A stretch of DNA of 60,926 bases, taken from contig CAMMLJ010000009.1 in assembly GCA_946497695.1 (NCBI GenBank), positions 1 to 60,926 on the forward strand, given 5' to 3'. Origin of the DNA: an uncultured Clostridium sp. (GTDB taxonomy: Bacteria > Bacillota > Clostridia > TANB77 > CAG-508). The position numbers and the translations under genes were made by a program. Shown here piece by piece: positions 53,701 through 60,926 of the stretch. The stretch's first letter is position 1; every line of letters starts with the position of its first letter. Below the pieces are notes generated by a model. The model was given only the letters and a program-made list of their open reading frames with translations. It was not told where the DNA came from and made no database searches.

Positions 53701-53767
53701 AAAAACTCCTTTTTGGTAGTACTACTACATTTAATTTTTAACTCAACTTATAAGTTTTATCATTATA

Positions 53768-53786
53768 GGGATTTAAGGAACGTCCC
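53768..53786 (+). repeat. Dispersed 19-bp repeat, copy 5
   Basis: GGGATTTAAGGAACGTCCC followed by TGAATCCCCCC, 25 nt after the stop of the GNAT-APH gene on the minus strand. Confidence 0.85.
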
Positions 53787-53810
53787 TGAATCCCCCCTCT
53801 GCTTCAATAC

Positions 53811-55271
53811 CTATATCTGTAATGAATCTGCGACTTGCTCAATTTGTGTCATTGCATATTTTATTTCATGATTTAGGTAATTTATTTGTTCTTCTGCTAA
53901 TTCTATTTCTTCATTTCTATATGTACTTTCTATACATAATGATCTTTTTAAGTTGTATTCTAACCATTCTATCGCTTCCCATAAATTAGCATATATAAGT
54001 TTTTTCATATCTTCTTTTTTATAATTTTTTACATTTTGTAAATAACTATTTACAATTATTCCAAACTTCTCGAACTCAAATTTTCCTACGTCTCCATTTG
54101 CCCAATTCCAACATACTTGTATCAGTTCTACTGTCGGATTTACATATCCGCTGGATTCCCAATCTATAACTGTTGGAATATTATTATTCCACATAATATT
54201 CTTTTTTATTAAATCTCTATGACTTATTATTAAATTATTCTTTGCATATTCTAAAGCTTCATTAGTCTTCTTATTTATTTCATAAAGTATTTCTATATTT
54301 TCTACTAAATCTTTGTAATAGTATTTATTTTGCTCTTTTGCTATCTTTGCCAAAGAATTCCAATCTATTGTTCTTATTTGCATTTCTTTGGATTTTTCTG
54401 ATTCAATTTTAGAAAAATCCAAATTATGAATTTTTGCTAGCAGCTCTCCAATTGTATTACATATTTCATCTGTTACGTCTTCTGGCTGTAAATGACTTCC
54501 ATAATTCCAATTAAATATCATATAGTAATCTTCATCTATTTTGTGAATAATTCTATTTTCAAATTCTAGGGCTCTTACTACAGAAACCCCATTTTCTTCT
54601 GCTATTTTTGCTACCTTTTCTGCAAATACAATTCTTTCAATCTCAGCTTGATTTTGCATTAATGTTTTATTTAATTTCTTTATTGCATATTCTGCTTGGT
54701 CTGTTTCTACTCTATACATTCTATTAGATAGCCCACCATGAATTTGTGTTACTTTAATAATTTTACTACCTAAATTAAATTTTCCAACTAATTTTTCCAG
54801 TTTTTTAGTGTTGCTTTTTCTTAATAACAGATTATACTGATAAGTTCTTCCTTTTACAGTTTCTTCGCCTCTATCTATTATTTCTGTAAAGTCAAATTTC
54901 TCATATATATGCTTTGCATTTTCATTGTCATCTTCAACACCAACTGTAAATTCTGTTATACCTTCTTTTTCTATTTCTTCTATCACATATTTAAGTAACC
55001 TTTGTCCTAATCCTTTATTTTGATATGCTTTATGAATTCTAAATGCTCCTAAATATACTCTTATATTTTTTATAGTTTCATTTGGTGAATCGGACTTATA
55101 TGTTACTGTTATTTCTCCAATTAAATTTTTATTTTCCTCTATAACAAAAATATTTTTTATTCCATTTGATATATCATTTATAATTAACTTCTTAAATTCT
55201 TCAAAGTTCTCATAAGCATAAAGATTCTTTAATTTATCTAATTCTTCTAAACTGATCTTTCTATATTCCAT
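53811..55271 (-). CDS. GNAT - aminoglycoside phosphotransferase-like fusion
   Basis: About 486 residues from ATG 55271 (AAAGGAG upstream; an in-frame Met 13 residues earlier lacks one). Residues 1-150 are GNAT: FVIEENKNLIGEITV, FRIHKAYQNKGLGQRLLKYV, DDNENAKHIYEKFDF. Residues about 165-475 are an APH/choline-kinase-like kinase: QIHGGLSNRMYRVE, IGELLAKIHNLDF, catalytic loop ISHRDLIKKNIMWNN (Asp353, Asn358) and TVIDWESSG (Asp370). The order and size match bifunctional AAC(6')-APH(2'')-type enzymes, but the sequence is clearly different; the substrate is unknown. Confidence 0.88.
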   Translation of the reverse strand: MEYRKISLEELDKLKNLYAYENFEEFKKLIINDISNGIKNIFVIEENKNLIGEITVTYKSDSPNETIKNIRVYLGAFRIHKAYQNKGLGQRLLKYVIEEIEKEGITEFTVGVEDDNENAKHIYEKFDFTEIIDRGEETVKGRTYQYNLLLRKSNTKKLEKLVGKFNLGSKIIKVTQIHGGLSNRMYRVETDQAEYAIKKLNKTLMQNQAEIERIVFAEKVAKIAEENGVSVVRALEFENRIIHKIDEDYYMIFNWNYGSHLQPEDVTDEICNTIGELLAKIHNLDFSKIESEKSKEMQIRTIDWNSLAKIAKEQNKYYYKDLVENIEILYEINKKTNEALEYAKNNLIISHRDLIKKNIMWNNNIPTVIDWESSGYVNPTVELIQVCWNWANGDVGKFEFEKFGIIVNSYLQNVKNYKKEDMKKLIYANLWEAIEWLEYNLKRSLCIESTYRNEEIELAEEQINYLNHEIKYAMTQIEQVADSLQI

Positions 55272-55281
55272 AAAAACTCCT

Positions 55282-55935
55282 TTACCAACAAATTTTATTA
55301 AATAAGTCATCTAAATTATGTGATGTTAATTTAAATGTTTTGTCTTGTATTCTTTCTATTACATAAGGTTCACAATTTTCTATCTTTAAATTAAAAATTT
55401 TTTCCTTTGGCTCAAATTTAAGTAAATTATAAAAGATACATCTTATGCAATGCATATGTGCAAATATACCTATAGTAATATCCTCTTCCATATTTAGCGA
55501 ATTTATAAAGTCATCTGTTCTTGTTATTACATCTGTATAACTTTCTCCGTTTGGAGCTTTTTGAATAAAATCTCTTCTAAATTTTTTATACTTTTCATCT
55601 GTAAAGTATTTTTTATAGCATTCATTATCTTCTAAATCTTCTGGATATTTCCCTTCGAAATCGCCTAAACTTCTCTCTCTTAAACGTTTATCTATATTAA
55701 GTTCATAACCTGGTTTTGCAAGTCTGGCTGTATCTATAGCTCTTTTTAAGTCTGAACAATAAACCTTCGAAATCTCCTTAATAATTGGATTATCTTTTAA
55801 TTTTTTAGCTGCTTCTATCCCTTTTTCGGTTAAATCTGTACATCTGTTATTTAGTGCACCTGTAAATAGGTTAATTCCTTGCTCATTTAAAATATTCCCC
55901 TGGGTTTGTCCATGTCTTATTAATATTAACTTCAT
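55282..55935 (-). CDS. Histidine phosphatase family protein
   Basis: A 217-residue phosphoglycerate-mutase-like phosphatase: MKLILIRHGQTQGNIL (RHG), VYCSDLKRAIDTA, ERSLGDFEGKYPEDLED and IFAHMHCIRCI (second His as AHMH). Substrate unknown. AGGAGTG precedes ATG. It is followed 10 nt later by the GNAT-APH gene. Confidence 0.9.
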   Translation of the reverse strand: MKLILIRHGQTQGNILNEQGINLFTGALNNRCTDLTEKGIEAAKKLKDNPIIKEISKVYCSDLKRAIDTARLAKPGYELNIDKRLRERSLGDFEGKYPEDLEDNECYKKYFTDEKYKKFRRDFIQKAPNGESYTDVITRTDDFINSLNMEEDITIGIFAHMHCIRCIFYNLLKFEPKEKIFNLKIENCEPYVIERIQDKTFKLTSHNLDDLFNKICW

Positions 55936-55980
55936 AAAATCACTCCTATCTAATTTGGTGCAATTTGGTATATTAACATA

Positions 55981-56007
55981 AAAGAGGAACTAAATAGTTC
56001 CTCTTTT
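55981..56007 (-). terminator. Terminator
   Basis: AAAGAGGAACTA and TAGTTCCTCTTT around AA, with T and A runs outside. It ends the gene on its right (minus strand) or separates it from the phosphatase gene. Confidence 0.8.
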
Positions 56008-56087
56008 GTAAATATATAACTCGAGATATATGCCTAAGAACTATAATTTGACACAAAAAATCTTTTAATATTTGATGACATATTACA

Positions 56088-56485
56088 TTAATCTTCTGGT
56101 TTAAATAATTTTATCCATCCTAAATTTATAAAATTATTTAACTCATTATAACTTGCAACTTCTTTGGATGGCTCATTTAAAATCCAAATAGCTTTATTCT
56201 TATGCTGTAATATATTTTGTACTATTATATAGCTCATTTCCGCATAAACTTGTGGGCCAACATATCCTTTTATGCCATTTTTTCTTCGTTTAATACAAAT
56301 AAACAATCTGCTTCTTCTAAGGCTTTATAAAAATTAATATATACATCTTTATATATTAATTCGTTTGATTGATCTATTTTTCTTGGATATTTGATTACAT
56401 CATAATTATGCTCTTTAAAATATTCTACCCATTTTTTTATTTCTTTTTCAAATTTTGTGCTTCCTAATATTACTAACTTTTTCAT
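56088..56485 (-). pseudogene. Nucleoside 2-deoxyribosyltransferase-like protein, one-base frameshift
   Basis: ATG 56485 (GGGAG upstream) gives MKKLVILGSTKFEKEIKKWVEYF and NFYKALEEADCLFVLNEE. At a run of six T (plus strand 56278-56283) the frame ends. One more base continues as KNGIKGYVGPQVYAEMSYIIVQNILQHKNKAIWILNEP to TAA at 56088. The joined product (about 132 residues) has the fold of nucleoside 2-deoxyribosyltransferase-like proteins. A homopolymer indel, real or technical, is likely. Confidence 0.7.
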
Positions 56486-56543
56486 ACATTCTCCCTTTTG
56501 TGAGTTTATATTATCATATAAAAAAATGATATGCAATAGAAAA

Positions 56544-56567
56544 GACTATTACTTATTTGTAATAGTC
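56544..56567 (-). terminator. Terminator of lgt
   Basis: GACTATTAC (56544-56552) pairs with GTAATAGTC (56559-56567) around 6 nt, with a T run on the minus strand, just after the lgt stop. Confidence 0.75.
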
Positions 56568-56573
56568 CTTAAA

Positions 56574-57386
56574 TTAATTGTTTTTTTCATCTAACAATTT
56601 AATTTCTTTTTTCTTTTTATATTTATATACTAATATAATAATTGCTGTTATAAATATGATAATAGAAATTAATTGTGATATCCTTATATTTCCAACCATC
56701 AAACTATCTGTTCTTAGCCCTTCAATTATTGTTCTAATTACAGAATATAATAATAAGTATACAATAGTTAATTGCCCTGCATATTTTCTATGATTTCTAA
56801 GATACATTAATATAAAAAATATAATTAAAGTACATATAGATTCATATAAAAATGTTGGATGCACTTCCATATATATACCATTCTCTATAATTCCCATTCT
56901 AAAGATACTATTAGTTGTTGCTCCATGTGCTTCGCCATTAATAAAATTCCCCCATCTTCCAATTGCTTGTCCTAAACTTAAATATGGAACTATCATATCA
57001 AACATGTCTAATATCTTTATTTTTTTAATTTTGCCAAATATTATAGTTGTTATAGCTCCGCCTATTATTCCACCATAGATTGCAAGTCCACCATTTCTTA
57101 TGTTTATTATCTCACTTGGATTATTTAAATAATACTGTATATTAAAAATAACATAATATAATCTAGCACATATAATTGCTACTAGTATTACAATTATCAT
57201 TAATTCTAATATGTCATTATAATTTATATTATATTTTTTACAATCTTTTTTTAAAGCTATTATTGCAATCAAAATAGCTATAGCTATAAAAATAGCATAC
57301 CAGTATATATGTATGCCACCAATTGTAAATGCTATTCTAGAAATGCTTAGATTTATATTAAAAGCTGGAAACGTAATATTGGTCAT
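56574..57386 (-). CDS. lgt: Prolipoprotein diacylglyceryl transferase
   Basis: A 270-residue integral membrane enzyme that adds diacylglycerol to lipoprotein cysteines. About seven helices are visible. The Lgt signature is GQAIGRWGNFINGEAHGATT (about 139-158). HPTFLYESICTL and RTIIEGLRTDSL also match the family. AAAGGAG precedes ATG. Confidence 0.95.
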   Translation of the reverse strand: MTNITFPAFNINLSISRIAFTIGGIHIYWYAIFIAIAILIAIIALKKDCKKYNINYNDILELMIIVILVAIICARLYYVIFNIQYYLNNPSEIINIRNGGLAIYGGIIGGAITTIIFGKIKKIKILDMFDMIVPYLSLGQAIGRWGNFINGEAHGATTNSIFRMGIIENGIYMEVHPTFLYESICTLIIFFILMYLRNHRKYAGQLTIVYLLLYSVIRTIIEGLRTDSLMVGNIRISQLISIIIFITAIIILVYKYKKKKEIKLLDEKNN

Positions 57387-57407
57387 TCATATTCTCCTTT
57401 TTATAAT

Positions 57408-58262
57408 CTATCCTATATCAAAAATTTTATCTAGTTCATATGCTACTCCAGCTTCATTGTTTGTTTTTGTAACTACATCTGCTAATTCTTTTATCTGGTT
57501 TGCAGCATTTCCCATTGCTACTTTATAACCTCCAACATTAAACATTTCTATGTCATTTAGGCCATCGCCAAATACAATCGTTTGTGCTAATTCTATACCT
57601 AAATATTTACATAATTCTTCTATAGCTTTTGCCTTGCTTATTCCTTTTGGCATAATATCCATTACATATGGAAGCATATAATTATTCTCTGCTTTTCTAT
57701 ATTTTTTAGGAATCATAAATTCATCAACTTCTGTCGCATCAATATTAAATCTATCTAATACTACTTTTCTAACTTTTTGCAGATTTTCTTTTTTATCATC
57801 CATAAGACTAAATTTTATAACTGGTGCATCATTTGTTTCTAAATACTCTTCTAATGAATTTACTAGTACAAGTTCATTTCTATTTTCTTTTGTCATACTA
57901 TATTGTTCATCTTCTACAAACAAATTGCCAGAAATAGTAACTGTAAAATATATGTTATTTTCTTTTATTAATTTGGCGATTTCTAATGCACTCTCTTTTT
58001 CTATATTAGTGCTAAATATTTTCTTATCTTCTATAAAATTTGCTACTATACCACCATTAGATCCAATAATATATGGTACAGCACCTACTTGTTTACTATA
58101 TTTCTCTATACTATGATATGGTCTGCCAGATGCTAATACTACTTCAATTTCATTTTCTTTTAGCTTTTTTATAGCCTTTATATTTTCTTCTGGCACTATT
58201 TTTTCGTCATTAACTAATGTTCCGTCTATGTCTATAAAAACAATTTTATACTTGTTATTCAT
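57408..58262 (-). CDS. Cof-type HAD hydrolase
   Basis: A 284-residue protein: VFIDIDGTLVNDEK (motif I), VVLASGRPYHSIEKY (motif II), MPKGISKAKAIEELCKYLGI, and IVFGDGLNDIEMFNVGGYKVAMGNAANQIKELADVVT (motifs III and IV with the Cof cap). These are sugar or nucleotide phosphatases. GGGAGG precedes ATG. Confidence 0.93.
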   Translation of the reverse strand: MNNKYKIVFIDIDGTLVNDEKIVPEENIKAIKKLKENEIEVVLASGRPYHSIEKYSKQVGAVPYIIGSNGGIVANFIEDKKIFSTNIEKESALEIAKLIKENNIYFTVTISGNLFVEDEQYSMTKENRNELVLVNSLEEYLETNDAPVIKFSLMDDKKENLQKVRKVVLDRFNIDATEVDEFMIPKKYRKAENNYMLPYVMDIMPKGISKAKAIEELCKYLGIELAQTIVFGDGLNDIEMFNVGGYKVAMGNAANQIKELADVVTKTNNEAGVAYELDKIFDIG

Positions 58263-58308
58263 AGCAACTCCTCCCTGATTATATTATTAGCTTTTTTGTG
58301 TACTTTAA

Positions 58309-58461
58309 TCATTTTATTATTTCACAATTTTCATTTACCTTTTTTCTTCCATGAACATTATAATATATTTCAAATATGTTATTTAAAATTTCTTTTTCAT
58401 CATATGTTTGATTTTTTCTTAAATTTAAATAGTATACAGATAAAAACAAACTATTGAACCA
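58309..58461 (-). pseudogene. C-terminal gene remnant joined to truncated RibD-like gene
   Basis: One minus-strand frame is open for about 50 codons to a TGA at 58309: WFNSLFLSVYYLNLRKNQTY followed by DEKEILNNIFEIYYNVHG. The composition is protein-like, but it has no start and begins where the RibD-like gene breaks off. I do not recognise the protein. It looks like the tail of another gene placed here by a deletion or a joint. Confidence 0.45.
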
Positions 58462-58462
58462 T

Positions 58463-58867
58463 TTAAGGATTATAATTTAAGATAATATTATCAACTATTC
58501 CTTTTTCCATAAAAGCATTATTTACAGTTGCTCCTCCAGAAATGAATAGCTTTTCATAATTTAATTCTTGACATTTTTGTAAGCAGTCATCTACAGAGTT
58601 ACAATATGTAACATTTGGAAATTCATTAGTTGTGCCTTCTATAGTACTTAAAATAATTATGTTTACATTTTTTAAATCTTGTATATATTCCTCGCCCCAT
58701 GCTAGTATATTATTCCAAGTTTTTCTTCCCCATATTAATACATCATAATCTTTCAGAAATTCTAGCATTATTTCCCAGCCTCTCTCTGATAAGAAATCTT
58801 CATTTCCATCTTCTGTTGCTATTAACCCATTTATTGAACACGCCATTTCTACAGTTATATTTCTCAT
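58463..58867 (-). pseudogene. RibD C-terminal/dihydrofolate-reductase-like protein, truncated
   Basis: A 134-residue frame: MRNITVEMACSINGLIA, VLIWGRKTWNNIL, NIIILSTIEG, and LFISGGATVNNAFMEKGIVDNIILNYNP. The RibD_C fold is usually about 170-180 residues and normally continues with a PVxLGxGxPLF segment; here TAA follows NYNP. The last strands are missing. AGGAGAAAA and the start look normal. The break coincides with the unrelated remnant at 58309-58461. Confidence 0.75.
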
Positions 58868-58884
58868 AATTTTCTCCTAAATAG

Positions 58885-60249
58885 TTACTTATTTTTTAAT
58901 TCAAGAACAGAAACACATTCTATTCCATTTGTATAAGGAAACATATCTACTGGTTTAATCTTTTTTATTTCATATTTATTTTCTAATTTTGCTAAATCCC
59001 TAACTAATGTAGCTGGATTACAACTAATATATACTAATTTCTTAGGTAATACTTTTTTTATGTTTTCTATGCTTGTATTATCTAGACCTCTTCTTGGTGG
59101 ATCTACCATAATAATATCTGGAATAATTTGTTTTACATTTACTAGTTCATCTAAAACTTTTTCTACATCGCCAGCAATAAATTCTGTATTATTCACATTG
59201 TTTATTTTTGCATTTTCTTTTGCTGCAACAATTGCTTCTTCTACAATTTCTACTCCGTAAACTTTTTTTGCAAACTTACTCATAAATAATGAAATTGTAC
59301 CAATTCCACAGTACAAATCGAATACAACATCTTCCTTTGTTATATCTGCAAACTTAACTCCAAGCTCATATAATTTCTCAGCTTGAATTGGATTTACCTG
59401 GTAAAATGACATTGGAGATATTTTAAATGTATAATCTCCTAGCTTATCTGTAATATATCCATCTCCATATAAATTGATATTCTCGTTTCCTAATATAACA
59501 TTTGTGTTTTTTGTATTTATATTTTTTACAATAGTTTTTATATTACTAAATTTGCTAGTTAGTTCTGATATCATTTTAGTTTCATTAGGTATTTCTCGTC
59601 CATTTATTACAATAATACACATTATCTCATTAGTTCTTATGCCTATTTTAGTAACAATATGTCTAACTAATCCTTTTTGAGTTTTCTCGTTATAAAAACT
59701 AGCATTATTATCTACTAAAAATTTAAATATATATTTTGCAATTTCTTCAGTTTGCTTATTCTGAATAAAACAAGTATCTATTGGTATAATTTCATGTGTT
59801 CTATTAGCAAACACACCAATTACTGGTTTTCCATCTTTATTTAGACCAACTGGATATTGTGCTTTATTCCTGTAGTGATAAGTATTTTCCATACCTAATG
59901 TTTCTTCTACTTTAATTTTATTATTTAAAGTTTTGTTTACTAAACTTTGAACTGCATTTTGCTTCATCTTTAATGTTTCTTCATATTTTATATGTCTTAA
60001 AGAACAACCACCACATCTTTTGTAGGTTGTACAATCGCTCTCTACTCTATTTTCTGATGGATTGATTATTTCTACAATTTTGCCAAAAGCATGTGATGCT
60101 AATACTTTTACAATTAATACTTTTATTTTTTCTCCTTTTATTGCATTTGGTATAAAAATTGTAAGTCCGTCAATTTTTGCAATCCCTTCTCCTTGAAATC
60201 CATTATCTATTATATCTACGATATACTCTTTATTCTTTTCTACTTGCAT
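58885..60249 (-). CDS. rlmD: 23S rRNA (uracil-5-)-methyltransferase RlmD/RumA-like
   Basis: A 454-residue enzyme. The N-terminal TRAM domain starts VEKNKEYIVDIIDNGFQGEGIAKIDG. Fe-S cysteines are CTTYKRCGGCSLRHI (about 73-87). The methyltransferase domain has VVFDLYCGIGTISLF, then VDPPRRGLD, and the catalytic KLVYISCNPATLVRDL with the cysteine that attacks uracil. It methylates uracil in 23S rRNA (U747/U1939 group) or tRNA. AAGGAG precedes ATG. Confidence 0.93.
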   Translation of the reverse strand: MQVEKNKEYIVDIIDNGFQGEGIAKIDGLTIFIPNAIKGEKIKVLIVKVLASHAFGKIVEIINPSENRVESDCTTYKRCGGCSLRHIKYEETLKMKQNAVQSLVNKTLNNKIKVEETLGMENTYHYRNKAQYPVGLNKDGKPVIGVFANRTHEIIPIDTCFIQNKQTEEIAKYIFKFLVDNNASFYNEKTQKGLVRHIVTKIGIRTNEIMCIIVINGREIPNETKMISELTSKFSNIKTIVKNINTKNTNVILGNENINLYGDGYITDKLGDYTFKISPMSFYQVNPIQAEKLYELGVKFADITKEDVVFDLYCGIGTISLFMSKFAKKVYGVEIVEEAIVAAKENAKINNVNNTEFIAGDVEKVLDELVNVKQIIPDIIMVDPPRRGLDNTSIENIKKVLPKKLVYISCNPATLVRDLAKLENKYEIKKIKPVDMFPYTNGIECVSVLELKNK

Positions 60250-60341
60250 ATTTTCTCCTTAAATTTAATTTATGGTTGTATTATACCATAAAAAATAGAC
60301 TGTTAGAATACTCTAAAAGCCTATTTTTATGGTTTGCTATT

Positions 60342-60848
60342 TTAGTATAATCTATTTGGATATGGTAATAATTCCATATTAACATTACTACTATCTATAT
60401 TTTTATTTATAGGAACAAGATACAAATCAAAATCCATAATTTGTTCATCAGTTGACATTGGTGATGCATAATATATTCTTACATCAGCTTTTTCTCCATC
60501 ACATTCAATATTATTAACTTCTGTATCTACACCTGCTTGTATAACTAACAAATTATATGAATCAAAAAATTGACTATCAAATTTATTATCATCTTGACTA
60601 CCTATTTCATTTAAAATTTTCTTTAATTCTGTTTCATTTGTTATTACCTCAAAGTTCTCATCATTTCCTAATATCTTATAATCTTTATAGGTTGATGAAT
60701 ATGAGATCATATAATACTCTCCATTGTTATCTATTATTTCATTTTGATTCTTTGTATTTTTATTTTGTTTAGTAGTAATAAAAATAATCGCTAATAAAAT
60801 AACTATTATAAATACTATAATTAATATTATTAGATTTCTTTTTTTCAT
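60342..60848 (-). CDS. Membrane-anchored exported protein, unknown
   Basis: A 168-residue protein with an N-terminal membrane helix (NLIILIIVFIIVILLAIIFI), no lipobox, and an exported domain (YYMISYSSTYKDYKILG, FDSYNLLVIQAGVDTEVNNIECDGEKADVRIYYASP) with a PrcB-like look that I cannot confirm. AAAGGGGG precedes ATG. Confidence 0.6.
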   Translation of the reverse strand: MKKRNLIILIIVFIIVILLAIIFITTKQNKNTKNQNEIIDNNGEYYMISYSSTYKDYKILGNDENFEVITNETELKKILNEIGSQDDNKFDSQFFDSYNLLVIQAGVDTEVNNIECDGEKADVRIYYASPMSTDEQIMDFDLYLVPINKNIDSSNVNMELLPYPNRLY

Positions 60849-60881
60849 ATGTATTCCCCCTTTATAAATTTAGGTAGTGTC

Positions 60882-60906
60882 AACTAAATGTATATTTTAT
60901 TTAGTT
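60882..60906. repeat. Inverted repeat at right edge
   Basis: AACTAAAT (60882-60889) and ATTTAGTT (60899-60906), within GTAGTGTCAACTAAAT...ATTTAGTTACACCCC. It may be the end of an insertion sequence or a promoter-region operator; the rest is outside the window. Confidence 0.3.
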
Positions 60907-60926
60907 ACACCCCTGTATTTTTAAGG

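Noticed and set aside
53811..55271. Calling the fusion a known aminoglycoside resistance gene
   Set aside because: Only the domain order and length agree; sequence around the active sites differs from AAC(6')-Ie-APH(2'')-Ia, so the substrate cannot be claimed.
1..60926. Use of genetic code 4 (TGA as Trp) in the whole genome
   Set aside because: Long genes (sbcC, RT-cas1, csx10) have no internal TGA, Trp is encoded by TGG (for example two in a row in the Csm6-like gene), and TGA is a functional stop in an ATGA overlap at 38534.
60842..60926. A complete insertion sequence at the right edge
   Set aside because: Only one inverted repeat and no transposase are visible; kept as a low-confidence repeat.

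Overview
The window is very AT-rich, uses strong Shine-Dalgarno sites (AGGAGG-like, 5-10 nt before ATG), has short intergenic gaps, and carries clostridial-type proteins. It most likely comes from an uncultured low-GC Bacillota/Clostridia genome. Nearly all genes are on the minus strand. The main plus-strand genes are cas6 and one small cysteine-containing protein. I saw no rRNA or tRNA gene.

Region 1 (1-5.1 kb) is a fragment of a conjugative (type IV secretion) module: a VirB2-like pilin, a small membrane protein, PrgI, a VirB4-N-like protein and a VirB4 ATPase, with an HTH protein upstream. Both ends are broken. VirB4 runs in frame into the C-terminus of an ABC-2/NatB-like permease, and the other edge abuts a uvrB gene cut after 88 codons. 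Region 2 (5.1-11.4 kb) holds a methyltransferase and a minus-strand cluster of proteins I do not recognise, preceded by a long palindromic operator candidate. An Hsp20 gene with a CIRCE-like HrcA site follows.

Region 3 (12.3-27 kb) is the centrepiece: a type III-D-like CRISPR-Cas locus. It contains cas6 (+), three short CRISPR arrays, cas2 and a reverse transcriptase-Cas1 fusion, then an effector operon read toward the arrays: a Csm6-like CARF-HEPN RNase, an HD-less Cas10, Csx10, a double-RAMP Cas7, Csx19 and a large Cas7-like RAMP. The three leaders and the cas6 upstream region share one sigma-A promoter (TTGATT-N17-TATAAA). A separate 16-bp element (AGATYGAYGYACTTTT) occurs six times, only beside leaders and upstream of RT-cas1. 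The array flanks are recent duplications that carry broken 3' ends of cas2 and of the last effector gene. Read as reverse complement, all 11 spacers have an open frame, and four carry a ribosome-binding site plus start codon. This fits RT-mediated spacer capture from mRNA 5' regions.

Region 4 (27-61 kb) is chromosomal: sbcCD, a decayed macAB-like efflux operon, a CDF transporter, peptide deformylase, LysR/Rsm22, then a long run of small enzymes (Nudix, HAD, HD, GNAT, PHP, MBL, histidine phosphatases, queuosine salvage), a GNAT-APH kinase fusion, lgt, and rlmD. Six copies of a 19-bp dispersed repeat (GGGATTTAAGGAACGTCCC type) sit after minus-strand genes here. Several genes carry single-base homopolymer frameshifts or in-frame TGA codons followed by clearly coding sequence, so base accuracy or true decay must be weighed when reading them.
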